A DNA stretch of 64,000 nucleotides from Paragordius varius (taxonomy: Eukaryota; Nematomorpha): contig OZ176054.1 of assembly GCA_964247055.1 (NCBI GenBank), forward strand, positions 2,170,001-2,234,000. The letters run 5' to 3'. Every line of letters starts with the position of its first letter. Positions within the stretch are counted from its first letter, which is position 1. A model generated the notes under the pieces. The model saw nothing but the letters and a program-made list of their open reading frames with translations, was not told the origin of the DNA and ran no database searches. Below, piece after piece: positions 1-13,362 of this stretch. A program made the position numbers and the translations under genes.

Positions 1-443
1 TAATTCTTAGATCTTGCAAGACTCTTTTACCTGACAATTTGGTTTAAATTTAACTTAAATGAAAAAAAAATACATAAACGAACTTTGAATTGTTTCCGAT
101 TTTTATCGCGAGGGCTTCTTCATAAACCTAAACTATAATTAATTTATGAATATTATACAAAAAATATTTAATTCGGTATTCGGAATTTAATTTTATTTAT
201 ATACAGTATGCATTTTATTGTCAGTTAAGTATTTTATTGCCAGTCAAATAAAAGAAATGGTTTATCAAATGCGTAAAATACTGCTCCACAAAATTATTTC
301 ATACTGCACATATGAAAGAGGATTGACGTGAGAATTAACATAGGCTTTAATTTGATGGATATTTTTTTATTACATTCGGTCGACACATAAAAAAATTTAT
401 CCATGTAAGTAAATTGATATTTTTTTATATTACATATTTGCAG
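1..443. other. Intron sequence upstream of the first visible receptor exon
   Basis: No coding exon was recognised in this AT-rich stretch. The first visible receptor exon starts at 444 in the middle of the codon for the Arg of the DRY motif, so the exons for transmembrane helices 1-3 must lie further left, outside the window. This stretch is best read as the 3' part of that intron, ending in the acceptor TTTGCAG. Confidence 0.6.
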
Positions 444-3400
444 ATATTTCGTCTTGATACAAATCATACGGCATAAATTGAGTCGAAAAAAGTGTTTTAC
501 CCTCATTGGATTCATTTGGATTTCGGCATTCGCCATTTCGATTCCTAATCTGTTGTATTCACACATCCATACATGGAAATATAGCGATGGCACTAAAAGG
601 ACTGTATGTTACCTGGAGTTTAAACGTGACCGGGATTCTTTAATGTATATAATTTAGGGGTTTTTTTTCCTTTAACGAAATTAAAATTATTATTATATTG
701 AGTTTTTTAATGAAATTATATTATTGTCTAAAAAATGTCGAGAGAGCTAAAAATATTAAAATTGAATTTTGTGTTGACGCGTCCATTTTATGCAAATCAC
801 TTTAAAATGTGTTTTTTGTTTTCAACTATATCGTTTTTTATTATGGGTAAACAAGTAAAAATATCAAAGTTATATGTTTGAAAAATTTTGATAAGAAAAC
901 GCTTATCTAACACTTTATTACCTATTTTGATTTGTATGGCATGAAGAATACTTTTTAAGGCAAAAAATCTCGAAATCTAAAATACGTAATAAATCTAATT
1001 AATGGAATAATAAGATTAGCTTTTACTTTTTATATAATTGTATATTCTAAAATTTCAAGTGCTCAAATCCACCTAAAGGACTAATTTCAAAATAATAATT
1101 TTTAAAAATTTCATTAATTTTATTAAAATACATTTTTATTTGTCAGGTTTTAGCCATTTATTGTGCAACTTATGTTTGATGACATGTTATATTTCGGTAA
1201 TTTTAAATTGTTAATCTTTTTTTAAAAATGCCTCTTTGAAATTTGGTTCACTATCATAAATATTTTTTAGGATATTGTGTGCGATACACCTGATTAAAAC
1301 ATATAAGATTATTTTTTGAAATTTCGGTAGATTTGCTTTCTGCTGCCAAGTAGTGTTTTATGAATTCCATTTTTGAAAATTGTAAAAATACAGTCAATTA
1401 AATATGTAACTAATTAAAATGAAAAATTTTATACATGGCACCAGATATGTGCGCATTAAATCCTCTTTTAGTATTTAAAATACCGAAATTTCCAATGTAT
1501 GTCTCTCGTTAATTGTATTAAGTATATATTACCTCAAATGTTAAAACACTTTTTTACAAAAAATGTTTATATGTGGCTACTCATTTGACATTGTCATAAA
1601 CGAGTATTTTTTTGGAAAAAAAAGCAATTATTCTTGAGTTCAATTAGTTTTAATTAAATTTTTAATTTTGATTTTTTGATATTTAAATCAAATAATTACA
1701 TATTCAAAAGGATACAATGAAATGAAAAATTAAAATTTTAATAATAATGACCTCTGAAGAAATTACCCACATTCTATATAGACAATGATATACTTTATTT
1801 TTTATTTTGTTTAAAAAGCACTAATTCACATTTTCTTTCAAACATGCAACTAATCAAATTTTCTAATTTAAAATAGCTGACGGGCTATAAATACATGTAT
1901 TGATTTTATAGCCCAAAAAGTCCATACAAGCTACATATTTAGCTCGCTTACTTAATATATATACAGTAAAAATTAAAATAATACACGGACAAAATGTAAA
2001 AATATAAAGACAAAATTGTTTTAAAAGATAACCCCAGACGATTTTAAACCTTATTATTTTAAACATTCATTGTTTTAAACTGCAAAGTGTAAAATAAAAT
2101 ATATATTGGTGATAAAATCAATGACATATTTTACGATTGTTAATAAATGCTTTTAATATAAAATAAGGGTTAAAAAGTATTTGTCTTTTGAAAAAAAAAT
2201 TTCTTTATATTTTTACGTTTTTTTCCGTATAATTTTAGTTTTTACTGCATAAAAAATCGGAATTACCAGTTAAAGCCATTTTAATTATTATATCAACAAA
2301 AATTGTAGAAATAATTCATGACAACTTAATCCCAGTAAAAAAACGTTAAAAATCCTGCAAGAGTAATTAATTCATTTTTTTAGACATTAACACGAAATTG
2401 TTGTTTGATGGATATAGTTTTGGCTACATGACTTTAAATTTGCCATAAACGAATCTAAATATTCCATCCTTAAAATTTTTGGTTTTGACTCCTTAACATA
2501 TTTGATTTTTGGTTAAAAACCCCCTGGTCGCCATTTTAAAGGAATTACTACATTTTTTGTCTTATCTTAAGTGTTCAAAATTACATTTTTTTGTTAAAAT
2601 CTATTTTATTTTTATAGATATGATCTCTTCCTTATGGTAGTAACATACTTTATCCCTGTAACGATTTTAGCCGTTGTATATTTCCGTATAGGCCGTATCC
2701 TATGGTCAGCCGAAATTATTGGGGAGCATACGGAAAAACAGCTGTACAACTTGAAATGTAAAAGAAAAGTAACATTTTTTTTACAATTTTCACATTTTGC
2801 TAAGAGCCAAAAAAGAGTTGTAGATATAAAAAACTACATTAATATTTAATTTATTTAATGTGGTTGGACAAAGCTTTTTTTATCTTTTCATTTTAAATTA
2901 AATTTGGATTCAAAGAAGTTAACTACCAAAGATATCTTTTCGTTTCGTTAACTAATGAATTGTTAGTAATCTTATAACGAATTCTAAACTCTATAAGATT
3001 AAAAAATATATATATTAAATAAAGTAATTATGTGACAATATTAAGGAATGATAAGAATATCATTTTGTGTCAACAATTTAATTAATATTCATGTAAGGAG
3101 ATAAGTATACTAATATAAATTAAATTATATCATAATACGTATTCTTGAGCATATCACCTATAAACATGTTTATATATGACTTAAGAAAAAATAAACTAAA
3201 AGTCAAATGTAAAATCCATGTAAACACTGACTGTTTTAAATCAATAACTTTTTTATATGCTAGAAAAATTAAATTTTAATCTATAAAAACGTGATTAAAA
3301 TATTGTTTATAATTTCGCGCGATTTGGCCGGGCTTGAATAGAAAACTGATTTAATATTTGAGGAGTCACGCTCCAATCAATAATTGGAATGCGACAAAAA

Positions 3401-5334
3401 ATCTATATTTTAACTTATTTCTTTGTGCTTACCTTTTATTGAAAATATTGTTGCATAAAAAATAATAAAGTTAAGAAGAAACATTTTTTCCATTTTTTAG
3501 TGCTAATTTGAGATTTACAAAAGAGACATATATATTTATCTGAAAAATATTATCACAATACATGTGATGAAGAACAAAAAGCCTTTTGTAAACATTTCTT
3601 TGCTTATATACATATTGGTCTCATAGCTAAAACTTGAAGGCTTTTACTAGATTCGGGCTAGATATCTAATTAAACTTGGCTTATAATTATAGGCTAAAAA
3701 TCAATTTAAAAAATAAATTAAGTTTTAAGTCTATACTTTATGTTTATAAGTCAGTAGTTTTTATGTCAAATTTGCAATAACTAATTCATATGACTGTAAG
3801 CCAATCCATCTCTTTTGAAATATATAATACATCAAATTTGCACATAAAACTCAAATTTTATGGATACATTCGTTACAATTAATCCATGGCGTTATATATC
3901 ATGGATACTAATATATTATTTTTCTAGGTTGTTAAAATGATGATATTGGTTACCAGTATTTTTGCAATTTGCTATCTTCCATACCAAACATATTTTTTGC
4001 TTCAAAAAATTTATCCCAGAATCACTCAACATGCCGCTACACAACACGTCTTCCTAATACTCTATTGGTTTGCAATGAGCAATTCCATGTACAATCCATT
4101 CGTTTATTGTTGGTTAAATGGCAGGTACAATATATCTATATAAATTATTTTTTTTCTTTTTTTGCTCCAAATTTGCATATCGGTTGAGTGAAATTGCTCC
4201 AAATTTGCATATCGGTTAATTGATATAATTTTTATTTGAGTATACATTCGAGCATAAAGTGATTAATGAAAAAAAGCTTTTCGTTGTTTTGAAGTCTAAT
4301 TTTACAATTTATTAAACATTTGTTATTCCCAAAAAACCAATAAATGAGAAATTTAAACCAATAAACTTTAATTTATAATTTAGAAATTCATTTTCCAACC
4401 TTCTATCAACTATAATTTACAAAAAACGTTTTAAAAATAATATGATCAAAGTGTCATTATCAAATCCCAACTTTATAAAAAGATTATAAGTTTTTTTTTG
4501 GAAATATATAATAAACAATTCGAATTTCGCTAACTTTATCCGATATTGCCGGTTTTTAAAAATTGTTTATAATTCAATACGTTTTCTACCATTTTATCGT
4601 ATTTTGGCCTTTTCGTTGTTTTGAAAAAATCCCGAGGATTATATGGTGAATAAAAACCCCCAATTTGTAAATATCACAGTTTTCAAACGGTCCCTCATCC
4701 TCCATGGATTAATTTGATACTGACTGAATTTAAATACTTACTATAATATATCATTCCCAGGTTTCGAAATGGCTTTAAGTATGCTTTCCGATGGTGTCCT
4801 TTCATTCATGCGGAGGCGCGACCACGAACATCAAGCGAATCTTTTTACAGCAAAAACACAATCAATCGCACAGTATCCGCCGAAATTGGTAAGGAAGCTA
4901 AAGACCGCTCAGTTTCTTCACCCACCAATGAAAATGGCTATATTCCAAACCAAAGCATTGGACCAAATGTTAAGTATGGACCTCGACTCACGATCCCAGG
5001 AACGTACAATACTAGCAGCCATAGTAAAATTGTATCGAACAAAGGACGGGCCAAAAAAGATGAAAAAACCCTGGTTATAAATTATTTCGGCGATAAAAGC
5101 TCAACTCCCTTCCTATCTAATCCTGGTAATAACACTCTTCATGCATGCAAAAAATATCTAGTCCTATCTCCCAAAAAGTTAAGCATTTTTAATTCCTTCA
5201 CCGCAAATAAACCAAAAACATTAAAGGTAACACGCAAAAACAATGCACATTATAAAAGTTTATATTTGCAAACCGGATTACCAGAAAATGATTTGAATAA
5301 TTTTATACCAAGTAATACCAGCAAATCTATCTAA
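444..5334 (+). CDS. Tachykinin-type neuropeptide receptor (GPCR), 3' part
   Basis: Class A G-protein-coupled receptor of the plasma membrane, expected to bind a tachykinin-related peptide. Exons: 444-644, 2618-2768, 3928-4124 and 4761-5334; all splice phases agree. About 373 residues are visible. Exon 1 starts inside the DRY motif (RYFVLIQ), then carries HKLSRKK and TM4. Exon 2 is TM5 (YDLFLMVVTYFIP). Exon 3 carries VVKMMI, TM6 with CYLPY, and TM7 with NPFVYCWLNGR. Exon 4 gives FRNGFKYAFRWCPF and a ~170-residue Ser/Asn-rich cytoplasmic tail. The VVKMM stretch and the FRNGFK...RWCPF helix 8 are typical of tachykinin (NK/DTKR) receptors, which is why this is preferred over NPY-type receptors. 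TM1-3 lie left of the window. The final exon ends with TAA at 5332. The named ligand is an inference from family similarity. Confidence 0.88.
4162..4217. repeat. Short tandem duplication in receptor intron 3
   Basis: A 24-base unit beginning TTGCTCCAAATTTGC occurs at 4162-4185 and again at 4194-4217, a period of 32 bases, just inside the intron after exon 3. The copies look identical, so the duplication is probably recent. No function is implied. Confidence 0.85.
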
Positions 5335-6389
5335 CATCAACAAAGAAAGTGTCCAAAACTAATATTTTTATATTTGTTTTATAATTTTATTAGCTATCTG
5401 TGATAATATGCATAAGTCCAATATTTTTCGGCCAAATGACAGACTCATACAAATAATATTTTATTTTAAACCATAAAATAAATTAATTAACATATTGAAT
5501 ATTAATGCAAAAATAATTAGTAAATTGATTTTAGTTAAGAATAGGGTCTATACTATAAATATTTGTGCACAATCGCAACTTTTGTTTTAAAATAATGTCA
5601 CAACACAGTGCAGAAAATGAGGGGATAAAAAATCCAGATAAAAGAAATATAAGAGATTAAAACAGATTCTTATGCTTCTTTATTTGGGTTTACAAGTTTT
5701 TATTTCCATTTATGCTATAACCATATCCATATGTGGCCAAATTACCGCGCATTCATAAGATTTTTTTTAGTTTAATTTTACCCAAAATATCTGCTTAAAT
5801 GTTTTAAAAATATATTTAAAAAGCAAAACAATATTTGTATTAAATTTTAAAGATGTGGGCTCCTAATAAATTTTCTAGACCCCGTTATGGGCTAGTTTCT
5901 ACAAAATTAACGCAAAACTGGGATTGCCCGATAACAAATTTTTAATATATACTAGAATGAGTAAAAAGTTAGTTTTTATAACTCAGCTTTTTTAAAAATT
6001 TTGTCAAAGCAAAATCGACGGGGCAGAACATTTCAATCACTTCACACATCAATATGCTTTTTAATTTTCAATACTTTATGGAAAAAAACAATTATATCCA
6101 ACTTTTATTGCCTAAGGAATATTTTAATTTAAATTCTGAGGTGATAGAAATGTTTAGGATCAACAAGCTATATAATATGTCATTTATAATATCTCTAAGC
6201 ATGTTTTTACCGTAACCATACTTCAAAATATCATAAAATACTCTTCATAAAATTTTGGTAAAAATAAATTTATTAACATTATCTTTTGGGGTAGATTCAT
6301 GTCTCAGCCCCATATAAAATTTAAATATCTTAAAAAGTATTTTTAACATTCCATTATGAAGTAGTTTTATATCTTGAATTTTGATCTTA

Positions 6390-6700
6390 AAAAGTATTTA
6401 AGACCCGTATTATATGATTGCTTTAGTCTTTTAGTCGCATTATACATAATCTTTTTTTGAAATGTAAAATAAAAAAATCCTTATCTTTTTCGCTGCAATT
6501 TTTTTAAATCGCAAATAAAACTGGCAAATAAACGCATATTACGGTTAGAAAATTAAATGATTAACTTTTAAAAGCTTAGAAAATATTTTTCTAGAATATT
6601 TTTGATATATGATTTAAAAATCAGCTATTTGCCTCAGTCATGTTTTGGAGCTATCCGAATTCGGGACTCTAGAAGTCAAAAAACCGAAAAGGTTATTTTA
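6390..6700. repeat. Dispersed repeat family C, copy 1
   Basis: Shares an ordered series of blocks with copies near 12590 and 36050: TTTAGTCTTTTAG.CGCA, AATCCTTATC, TTTTTTTAAATCGC, GGCAAATAAA, CGGTTAGAAAA and a GGAGCTATCC-like end. Copies are diverged, so the family is old. No coding capacity or clear termini were seen. Confidence 0.6.
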
Positions 6701-7625
6701 AATGGGGTTTTATCCCTTACGAGTGATAGAAAGTTATATATACTTTTGTAAATGATTTATATCAGAAAATGGCTAAATTTGTGCACATTTTGTTAAATAA
6801 ATTTTTTTGTAAGCTAAATGCTTCACTCAAAAAAGTTCACTAATATACATAAAAAAGCAAAAAATATTTTTATAAAATAATTATTAGATATAGTAAAAAC
6901 ATTTCTCATATGATATCAACTAAAATTTTTTTTAAAAAAATGCATTTTTTTAAAAAATTAATTTTTTAGCAAACTATAGTGGTTTACTCAAAACTAACCT
7001 GTTTTCATAGGCATAGTTAAAGCAATTTTCGATGATGGAAATGGTTTTAAAACGCTTTAAGCTATGAACAAAACTTTTTCTAAATAATAAGAGGATGCAA
7101 ATCATTTCTATCATCTCAGAAAAGGTTTGTTTTTCAAATTTGGGATGATTTGTGTACTAAAACAAAATTTATATTATCATAAAGTTAGAGACCAAAATAT
7201 TTTAATCAAAATTTGATAGAAATGTTCAGTATCATCAAAATATAGAAAAGGTGTTTAATATCTTAATGCGTTATTATACCATTTCCAACAAGCCTTAAAA
7301 TAGTATATCAAGTATGCTTCTAACACTTAAAAAAATTTTGAGTATGCTTTTAAAAATATCAAAATTGGGCATATATTTAAAATATTTAAGTTATATCGGC
7401 GTTTTTGCGTTTTTTATTGGAGTTAAAATATTTTATTAAATTATTTTACATTTTATTTTTAGTTTATGATACAATTTAGTGATATGTTTTGGAAGCACTT
7501 CGCTTTGACCAATATTCTTTTAACAAAATGTGTTGCCATTTTTTGATATGGAGCACTTAACAAATACTATGGAAATAAGTTAAGAACTTAACCCAAAAGC
7601 CGCATGATAGTTCTGGTACCTATCA

Positions 7626-7627
<2 letters not shown>

Positions 7628-7663
<36 letters not shown>
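7628..7663. repeat. (TA)n microsatellite
   Basis: About 18 uninterrupted TA units in intergenic DNA. Confidence 0.95.
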
Positions 7664-7665
<2 letters not shown>

Positions 7666-8031
7666 ACAGAATATTTTTATACCCCCCTAAATTTTGAACG
7701 TAGTGCATATGCAATCTATGGCTTTTATGTGCATTGTTCTAAAATATTTGATATTTATAATTGTAAAATAATTCCTATCCCAAATGCCGTCAAACTTTTC
7801 CTTGTTACAGCTCTTATTAATTTCTTTTTATCATATATCCAAATTTTAGAATTGAAAAGTTGAAAATAAATTGAAATAATATTTTTATAAATATAAGTTG
7901 AGATAATTATATTTAAGTTTTAATTTATTTTACTAAAATTTTTTTGAAAAACATTTTAAAATGCATTTATAAAAGATGCAAAAAATATTATATGCAATGA
8001 TTACGTATTCTAGAAAGTATTAAATCGTTCT

Positions 8032-8658
8032 ATGGAACCTATAAAGGAAAATAATAAATTAAAAAGTGAATCAAAAAATAAAAAAGAAGGGTCGAAACAT
8101 GGTGAGTTAATAAAATTATTTAGATATTATCCGAATATCTAACGGCCGATATCAACCGATTCCGAAAAATTCAGTGCTTTTAGAAACCTCCAAAGCTAAT
8201 ATCGAATCGCAATCGGGGAACGAAGCAGATAAAAATGAAGTACGAATATATATAAACTAGATCAATAATTTATTACCCGAAAATCATTTGGAAATTAATA
8301 AACAAATGGAACATATTTTCAAAGAGATCGATAAAAATTACACGAAAAATAATTGTCAAATATTGTGAAAATAATTTAAACCATCTGATCAATCGATAAA
8401 AGTTTAGGTATCGCATGAGTGCCTTATTTAATTTTCGTAGTTTGTTAATTGTGATAGTTTTATTTATATGTACATCAAAATACATCAAAAAGTTTTTGCC
8501 GACTCTAATAAATAAGAACAAAGGAGGGTAAAACAAAAATTTATTTTAGATTATATACAACTATTTGGAAAGCATCCCGTATTGGTGAAAGACTTAGTTT
8601 ATACGTTTCATTCAGTTGTTTATGTTTGGGATTAAGCGTTTTATTATGGGGTATTTGA
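8032..8658 (+). CDS. Small two-span membrane protein, family unknown
   Basis: Five exons fit one reading frame: 8032-8101, 8124-8239, 8261-8364, 8408-8527 and 8550-8658, with introns of 22, 21, 43 and 22 nt, all GT...AG and phase-compatible. The product is about 172 residues. An N-terminal Lys/Glu/Asn-rich hydrophilic half starts MEPIKENN and includes [13 protein letters not shown]. It is followed by one hydrophobic helix ([15 protein letters not shown]), a short basic loop, and a second ([16 protein letters not shown]) that nearly reaches the C-terminus, so a hairpin membrane anchor is likely. I do not recognise the family. Open frames linked across four introns with exact phases, plus higher GC in the exons, argue it is a real gene rather than chance. 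The start is the first ATG of that frame. The 43-nt intron could use another nearby AG, but that choice breaks the frame. Confidence 0.7.
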
Positions 8659-9421
8659 TCAATCATTTACATTAGATTGAAACAATTAAATATTTTTAGC
8701 CTTTAATCTTGGAAATGCAGATTAATATATATTTTTAGAAATTATATTTTTATTATATGCACAATATTATAATAAATTTAAACAATATTCTATGTATTCC
8801 TTAATTTTAATTATTATTCAATCATATTATTTAAATATTCTAGCACATATCATTAATCTGACTTAAAGACATTTTTCATTGCAAACGTTTTAAAATAGCA
8901 AGTTGACAATAGTATAAATGATTATAAAAAAATAATATTTATTATGGCTAGCTTAAAAGTTACCATTTTGTAAATAGCATTACTTGCTAGAATAGTACAA
9001 CTATCTTATATATGAAAGGCGAAGGTCAGGCGGAGGTATATTGTACGGGGCCCCCTTTTAATAATGGTCCAAATGCAACAAAATCATTGAGTGGCTATTA
9101 TTATTTGAATAATCAATACACCAAAATAATATTAGTTTCTCTGAGATTGAAAATAAAAATATTTTATTCGTATTTCCACCGAATAGTTGGAAAACTGATC
9201 CGAATTAAGGCCAGACGGATTTTTTGCAAAGTCTTTCAAGATACCAGCGAATAAATGTGGAATAATATCTGAAATATTGTATATTCCCATCATAATAAAC
9301 TTGGATTAACGGCAACCTATAATAATAATTAGTTCATTAATCATGCACTTTTCGCTTTTAGAAATGAGGTCCTAATATTAAACACCCTTAAAATTGCAGC
9401 TACTTTCACCAAAATAATAAA

Positions 9422-9455
<34 letters not shown>

Positions 9456-9459
<4 letters not shown>

Positions 9460-9733
9460 ATTTACAATTTAAATCCACCCTGGAACATTTCGAATCATTC
9501 CTGAACAATTCAAACTCACCCTAAAAAAATATTTGTTTTCGGGATAATATAACTCTTCATTAATATTAAATAATTTTTACGACATAGTTTATTATTTTTT
9601 CAGCATTACATTAATTTTAAACAGAATTTCATATTTTAATATTATTAAATAAAGGTAATATTTAATCGTAAAAAACACATAATTTAATTTAGGGTAAATT
9701 TGATTTTTCAAGGGTGAATTTGAACGAATGGTA
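9456..9733. mobile_element. MITE family A, copy 1 (foldback)
   Basis: Begins TACCATTTACAATTTAAAT and ends with the diverged inverse, AGGGTGAATTTGAACGAATGGTA. Near each end are the direct and inverse forms of the block AATTCAAATTCACCCT. It lies against a (TA)n tract, consistent with TA target duplication of Tc1/mariner-type non-autonomous elements. Confidence 0.8.
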
Positions 9734-10825
9734 CATAAAATTTTTGTTCCATATCTATGAATATATTTTGGAGTAATATTTATATTACACGGTTAAATTT
9801 CAATTAAAATAAAAAAATGCCTATTAGCTATAAATGATTGTTAAAAACTATATATATTGAACAAACAACAGTTTTTAATTTTCTACCGATTAAAATTTGG
9901 GTATTTAAAGGCTGAAACAAACAGTTGATTTAATTTAAAATTTGCTGTCATAACCTTTTTATTGATTGAGAAGGTTGAATAATTTTTAATTATATTTATA
10001 ATATATTTTAAGTCAGTACTTTAGCCATTTAGTAAAAAATCCAGAAATAACTTGGCGGAAAAAGTTTTAGTTGGTGAATGTTCAAAATATGGCTTTAAAA
10101 CTGCATTTGAAAAGTCACAGAATGGATATTTTAATTTGGTCCAATATCATATTTTTGAGAGAATTACACTCGCTGATGCAATAACCCAAATCATAATAAG
10201 CGATTTTTTTCTCACAATTTAAATAATGGAACTGAAAAAAAAATTTGTTTATGGCATCAGACATGTAAATTAAATCGCTTTTTACTATTTAAAATACTCA
10301 AATGTCCAATAACTTTCGATAATATATACCACTCAAATACTATGAATTTTATATATTTTTAATATTTTTTGGAATATTTTCCAGATGCATTGTTTATAAC
10401 ATAAATTTATAAAATTAACTAGGTGACTTAGATTGTTTTTAAATATGTTAAAATTAGCCAATATGAGAATAAAAATACTCAAATGTATAATTACGGAGTT
10501 AAAAAAATCATATCTTGTAATAAATGAAAAATTAATTATTGATTTTATGAAATATATTGGATATCATGTGCCAAAAATAAATACAACAATTTTTAAGGTA
10601 AAATAATTAATATATAAAATAAATGCAGGTAAAATAGACAGAATATTTTTATTTATTATTATGACATGTTTTACCTCTATGATTTTTGTGTGCCGCAAAA
10701 TATTTTCAATAAAAACTTTTTTGTAAATCCTACAAAATTTTCTGCCAATCCGCCATATTCGAATATCACGAATGTCAATACAAAAATAAGGTATATCAGA
10801 ATCTATATTTCGTGTTATATTTATA

Positions 10826-11086
10826 TACCATTTACAATTCAAATTACCCTTGAACAATTCATATTCACCCTAATAATAAATTAGGTGTTTTCGGGCTAAT
10901 ATAAATCATTATTAATAAGAAATATATTCTTATGGTTGGTTTATTACTTTTTCAGTTTTATATTAATTTTAAACGTAATTTTTTTTTATTATATAAAAAA
11001 ATATTGGTAATTTTTAAATTTAAAAACATATTTCTTTTAGGGTGAATTCGAATTGTTTAAGGGTGAATTTTAACTGTAAATAGTAT
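10826..11086. mobile_element. MITE family A, copy 2 (foldback)
   Basis: Left end TACCATTTACAATTCAAATT, right end AACTGTAAATAGTA. Shares with the other copies the internal core reading ATGTTTTC...TAATATAA...TTTCAG...TTAATTTTAAA and the CACCCT/AGGGTG blocks. No coding capacity. Confidence 0.8.
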
Positions 11087-11320
11087 ATTCAATTTTGTAA
11101 TATCTAAATACTTCTTGGAGATATTCTGATGATTCAATAAAAATATTTAAGAAACCAAACTTATTATACAAAATATATCCAATTCTCGCTTTCTTTCAGC
11201 TAAATTTGACATATATGAAAAAATTATAACACCCATATCGTATTTTAAAATGAATATAAAATGGAAAATGCTTTGTATGGGATTTTAGTGTACATTGTAT
11301 ATTAGGATCCATGATATTTA

Positions 11321-12330
11321 CCAGGTGTAGTCATAGGTTTTTACTGTTTTTTGGTACATAAAACTTAATTAGGAGATCAATATATTATTCAAAATATTGT
11401 ACATCGGTTTCTACAGACGCCCATCTCTCAAATAATATATGAGTCCCGAGCCAGTAAAACTGATTGACTTTTGCGTCATATAATTTTTCAAACTATTTTT
11501 CAACGTCTTCGAGATTATTAACGTGCTGCTCTGCGATGCATTAATCATAAGGCGCCATGTCAGGAGAGTTCAACCGATGCGAGATAATTTTTTTTCGAAG
11601 TGATTTTAAGGTGTCTTTCAATCGCTGTGTGTGAGACATAGCATTGTCATAGAGCAAAACTACCATGTCTTCTTTTTAGATTAATCCATGGTTTAAAATC
11701 AATTGTTGGCGGTAGGTATGTGTACTAACGGTTTCATTGGGTTCTAAAAGTGTACAAATAGATCCCACCAGACACATATTATAGCTTGCCAAAGCGATGG
11801 AATTGGTGTTGGTGCGACCTGGCCAGGTCAAAACTACAATTTTTTTCGCTTTGGATTTAGAAAATTAAGCCCCTTCTCATCACCTGTTTTGATGCAAAAA
11901 TAATTTCCTTTCGTGGCATCAGGATTTTTCAAGTAACTTTTCGATTTTCGTTATGACATTAATTGATTGCATGACACCCATTCACCGAAGTTTATTGGTT
12001 TTCCCATTGCATGTGGACTTCTTTTGATTGTTTTTTTGCAATATATGAAATGCTTTCCATGTTGGGTTTTGCTTGGGTCATCCATTTACTCTTGCACTTT
12101 ATCATCTTCGCAGTTGGATAGTTGCATAGTCTAACAGAGGCACGCATTCTCTTTTACATTGAAATCATATTTAATATTTCAAAACCATGTTTCTCATGTG
12201 TTAATCGATAAAGCATGTTCACCATATGTTTGTGACAGGAAACGATTTTTAACAGCTTTTTTTTCCTGGTCTTAATGCGAACCGCATATAATGAAAAAAA
12301 TAAGATTTTAGTTATTGGCCAGCTCAATTG
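11321..12330 (-). mobile_element. Degenerate mariner of the Mos1 (mauritiana) type
   Basis: A DNA transposon relic with its transposase on the minus strand. In order, the reverse strand reads TGDEKGLNFLNPKRKK, CVWWD, LEPNETV, LLYDNAMSHT, SPDMAPYD, AEQ and FYW.G.H...ERW, matching the same series of blocks in Mos1 transposase. The catalytic D,D34D region is recognisable, with the first two Asp in GDE and YDN. The frame is broken by several stops and shifts, so no protein can be made. The left terminus at 11321 starts CCAGGTGTAGTCATAGG beside a TA, close to mauritiana-type inverted repeats. The other terminus and the transposase N-terminus were not found, so the 12330 boundary is approximate. 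Confidence 0.85.
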
Positions 12331-12589
12331 TGTGTGCCTGTCGTTTAATGGCAGAATAGGGTTGTAATCAATTAATCGTCTGCATCTTTTCGCTATTTTT
12401 ACTTAATGAAACCGGTATTAATTTAATAAATGGTAAAAAGCCCAAAGTAGCTAATACTCTTTAAAAATTTAAATCAAGTGATTTTTTAGTCAATATAATT
12501 TGCACAAAATTTATAACTCCGTTGTCAATTTACTTAAATACATTAAGTTTGATTTAACTCATCGCAGAATAATTTAATTGAATATTTTA

Positions 12590-12960
12590 AAAAGTATCTT
12601 AGGCATTAAGCCGAATTTAAAAATATGTTGTTTAGCCTTTTAGGCGCACAATTTTTTTTTAAAATGTAAAAATTTAAAAGAAATCCTTATCCAAAATTTT
12701 TTTACCGCCTTTTTTTATATATTTTTTTAAATCGCGAACGCAACAAGCAAATAAATGTATATTATCGTTAGAAAATGTAAATAGTTAACTTTAAAAAGCT
12801 TTCAGGCAACCTTTTACTAGCAAAATCTTGATATATTTTGATTTTAATATCAGCTGTTTGTTTCAATCGTATTTTGGAGCTGTCCAATTTTAGAATCTAC
12901 AAGTTATGAACCTGTAAAAAATGTAAGTTTATCACATGAGAAAAATGTTTGATAATTAAT
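12590..12960. repeat. Dispersed repeat family C, copy 2
   Basis: Same ordered blocks as the copies at about 6390 and 36050 (TTTAGCCTTTTAGGCGCA, ATCCTTATCC, TTTTTTTAAATCGCGAACG, CAACAAGCAAATAAATG, ATATCAGCTG, TTTTGGAGCTGTCC). Termini undefined. Confidence 0.6.
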
Positions 12961-13290
12961 TTTTTACTATGATAACTTTTAAAACGATAGTTTATTTGCA
13001 AAATTGAGCTCTGGGATAAAAGGTAGACTAGGATAAAAAGGTAAAATTGAAGTGTTAAAGAAATAAACTTTGTGATACTGTAGATTTTTGCATTTTTAGG
13101 TAATACCTTTTTTTAAATATAATTTAAACTAGGTAATTGAAAATGAAATTCGGAGAGCATGCGAATTCCATGTTTCAGACGGATGGTTATTATCTACACA
13201 TGACCGTTTGTCATTTCTAAAATAAATTTTTGTGGAAACATTTTACATTATGAGTGATACATTTCTAGAAAGTTATTAGCCAAAAAGTAA

Positions 13291-13362
13291 ATAAGGCAGT
13301 ATAATTGGCTAGTAATAGTAAAAAGTCAAAAAATAACTATTAGCCAATAATAATGCCCTAAG
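13291..13362. repeat. Short inverted repeat (hairpin)
   Basis: GGCAGTATAATTGGCTAGTA is followed about 30 bases later by an imperfect inverse ending TAGCCAATAATAATGCC, giving a stem of about 22 bp. It lies upstream of the first recognised Rap1GAP exon. Probably a MITE remnant; no function known. Confidence 0.6.

Larger units (their letters stand above)
5335..8031. other. Gene-free AT-rich interval
   Basis: Lies between the receptor and the small membrane-protein gene. AATAAA-like polyadenylation signals follow the receptor stop. I see no coding exon. It holds one copy of a dispersed ~310 bp repeat (family C) and a (TA)n tract, listed separately. Confidence 0.6.

Noticed and set aside
8273-8536. 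87-codon open frame on the minus strand
   Set aside because: It is the antisense shadow of exons 3-4 of the small membrane-protein gene at 8032-8658.
9012-9254. 80-codon open frame on the plus strand in GC-richer DNA
   Set aside because: No recognisable motif, no start context, no neighbouring exon with matching phase. Composition drifts to random AT-rich sequence after about 35 codons.
13140-13200. Possible N-terminal Rap1GAP exon reading DGYYLHMT, compared with the GGYW motif of RapGAP proteins
   Set aside because: The match is four residues and splice phases could not be linked to the exon at 13599.
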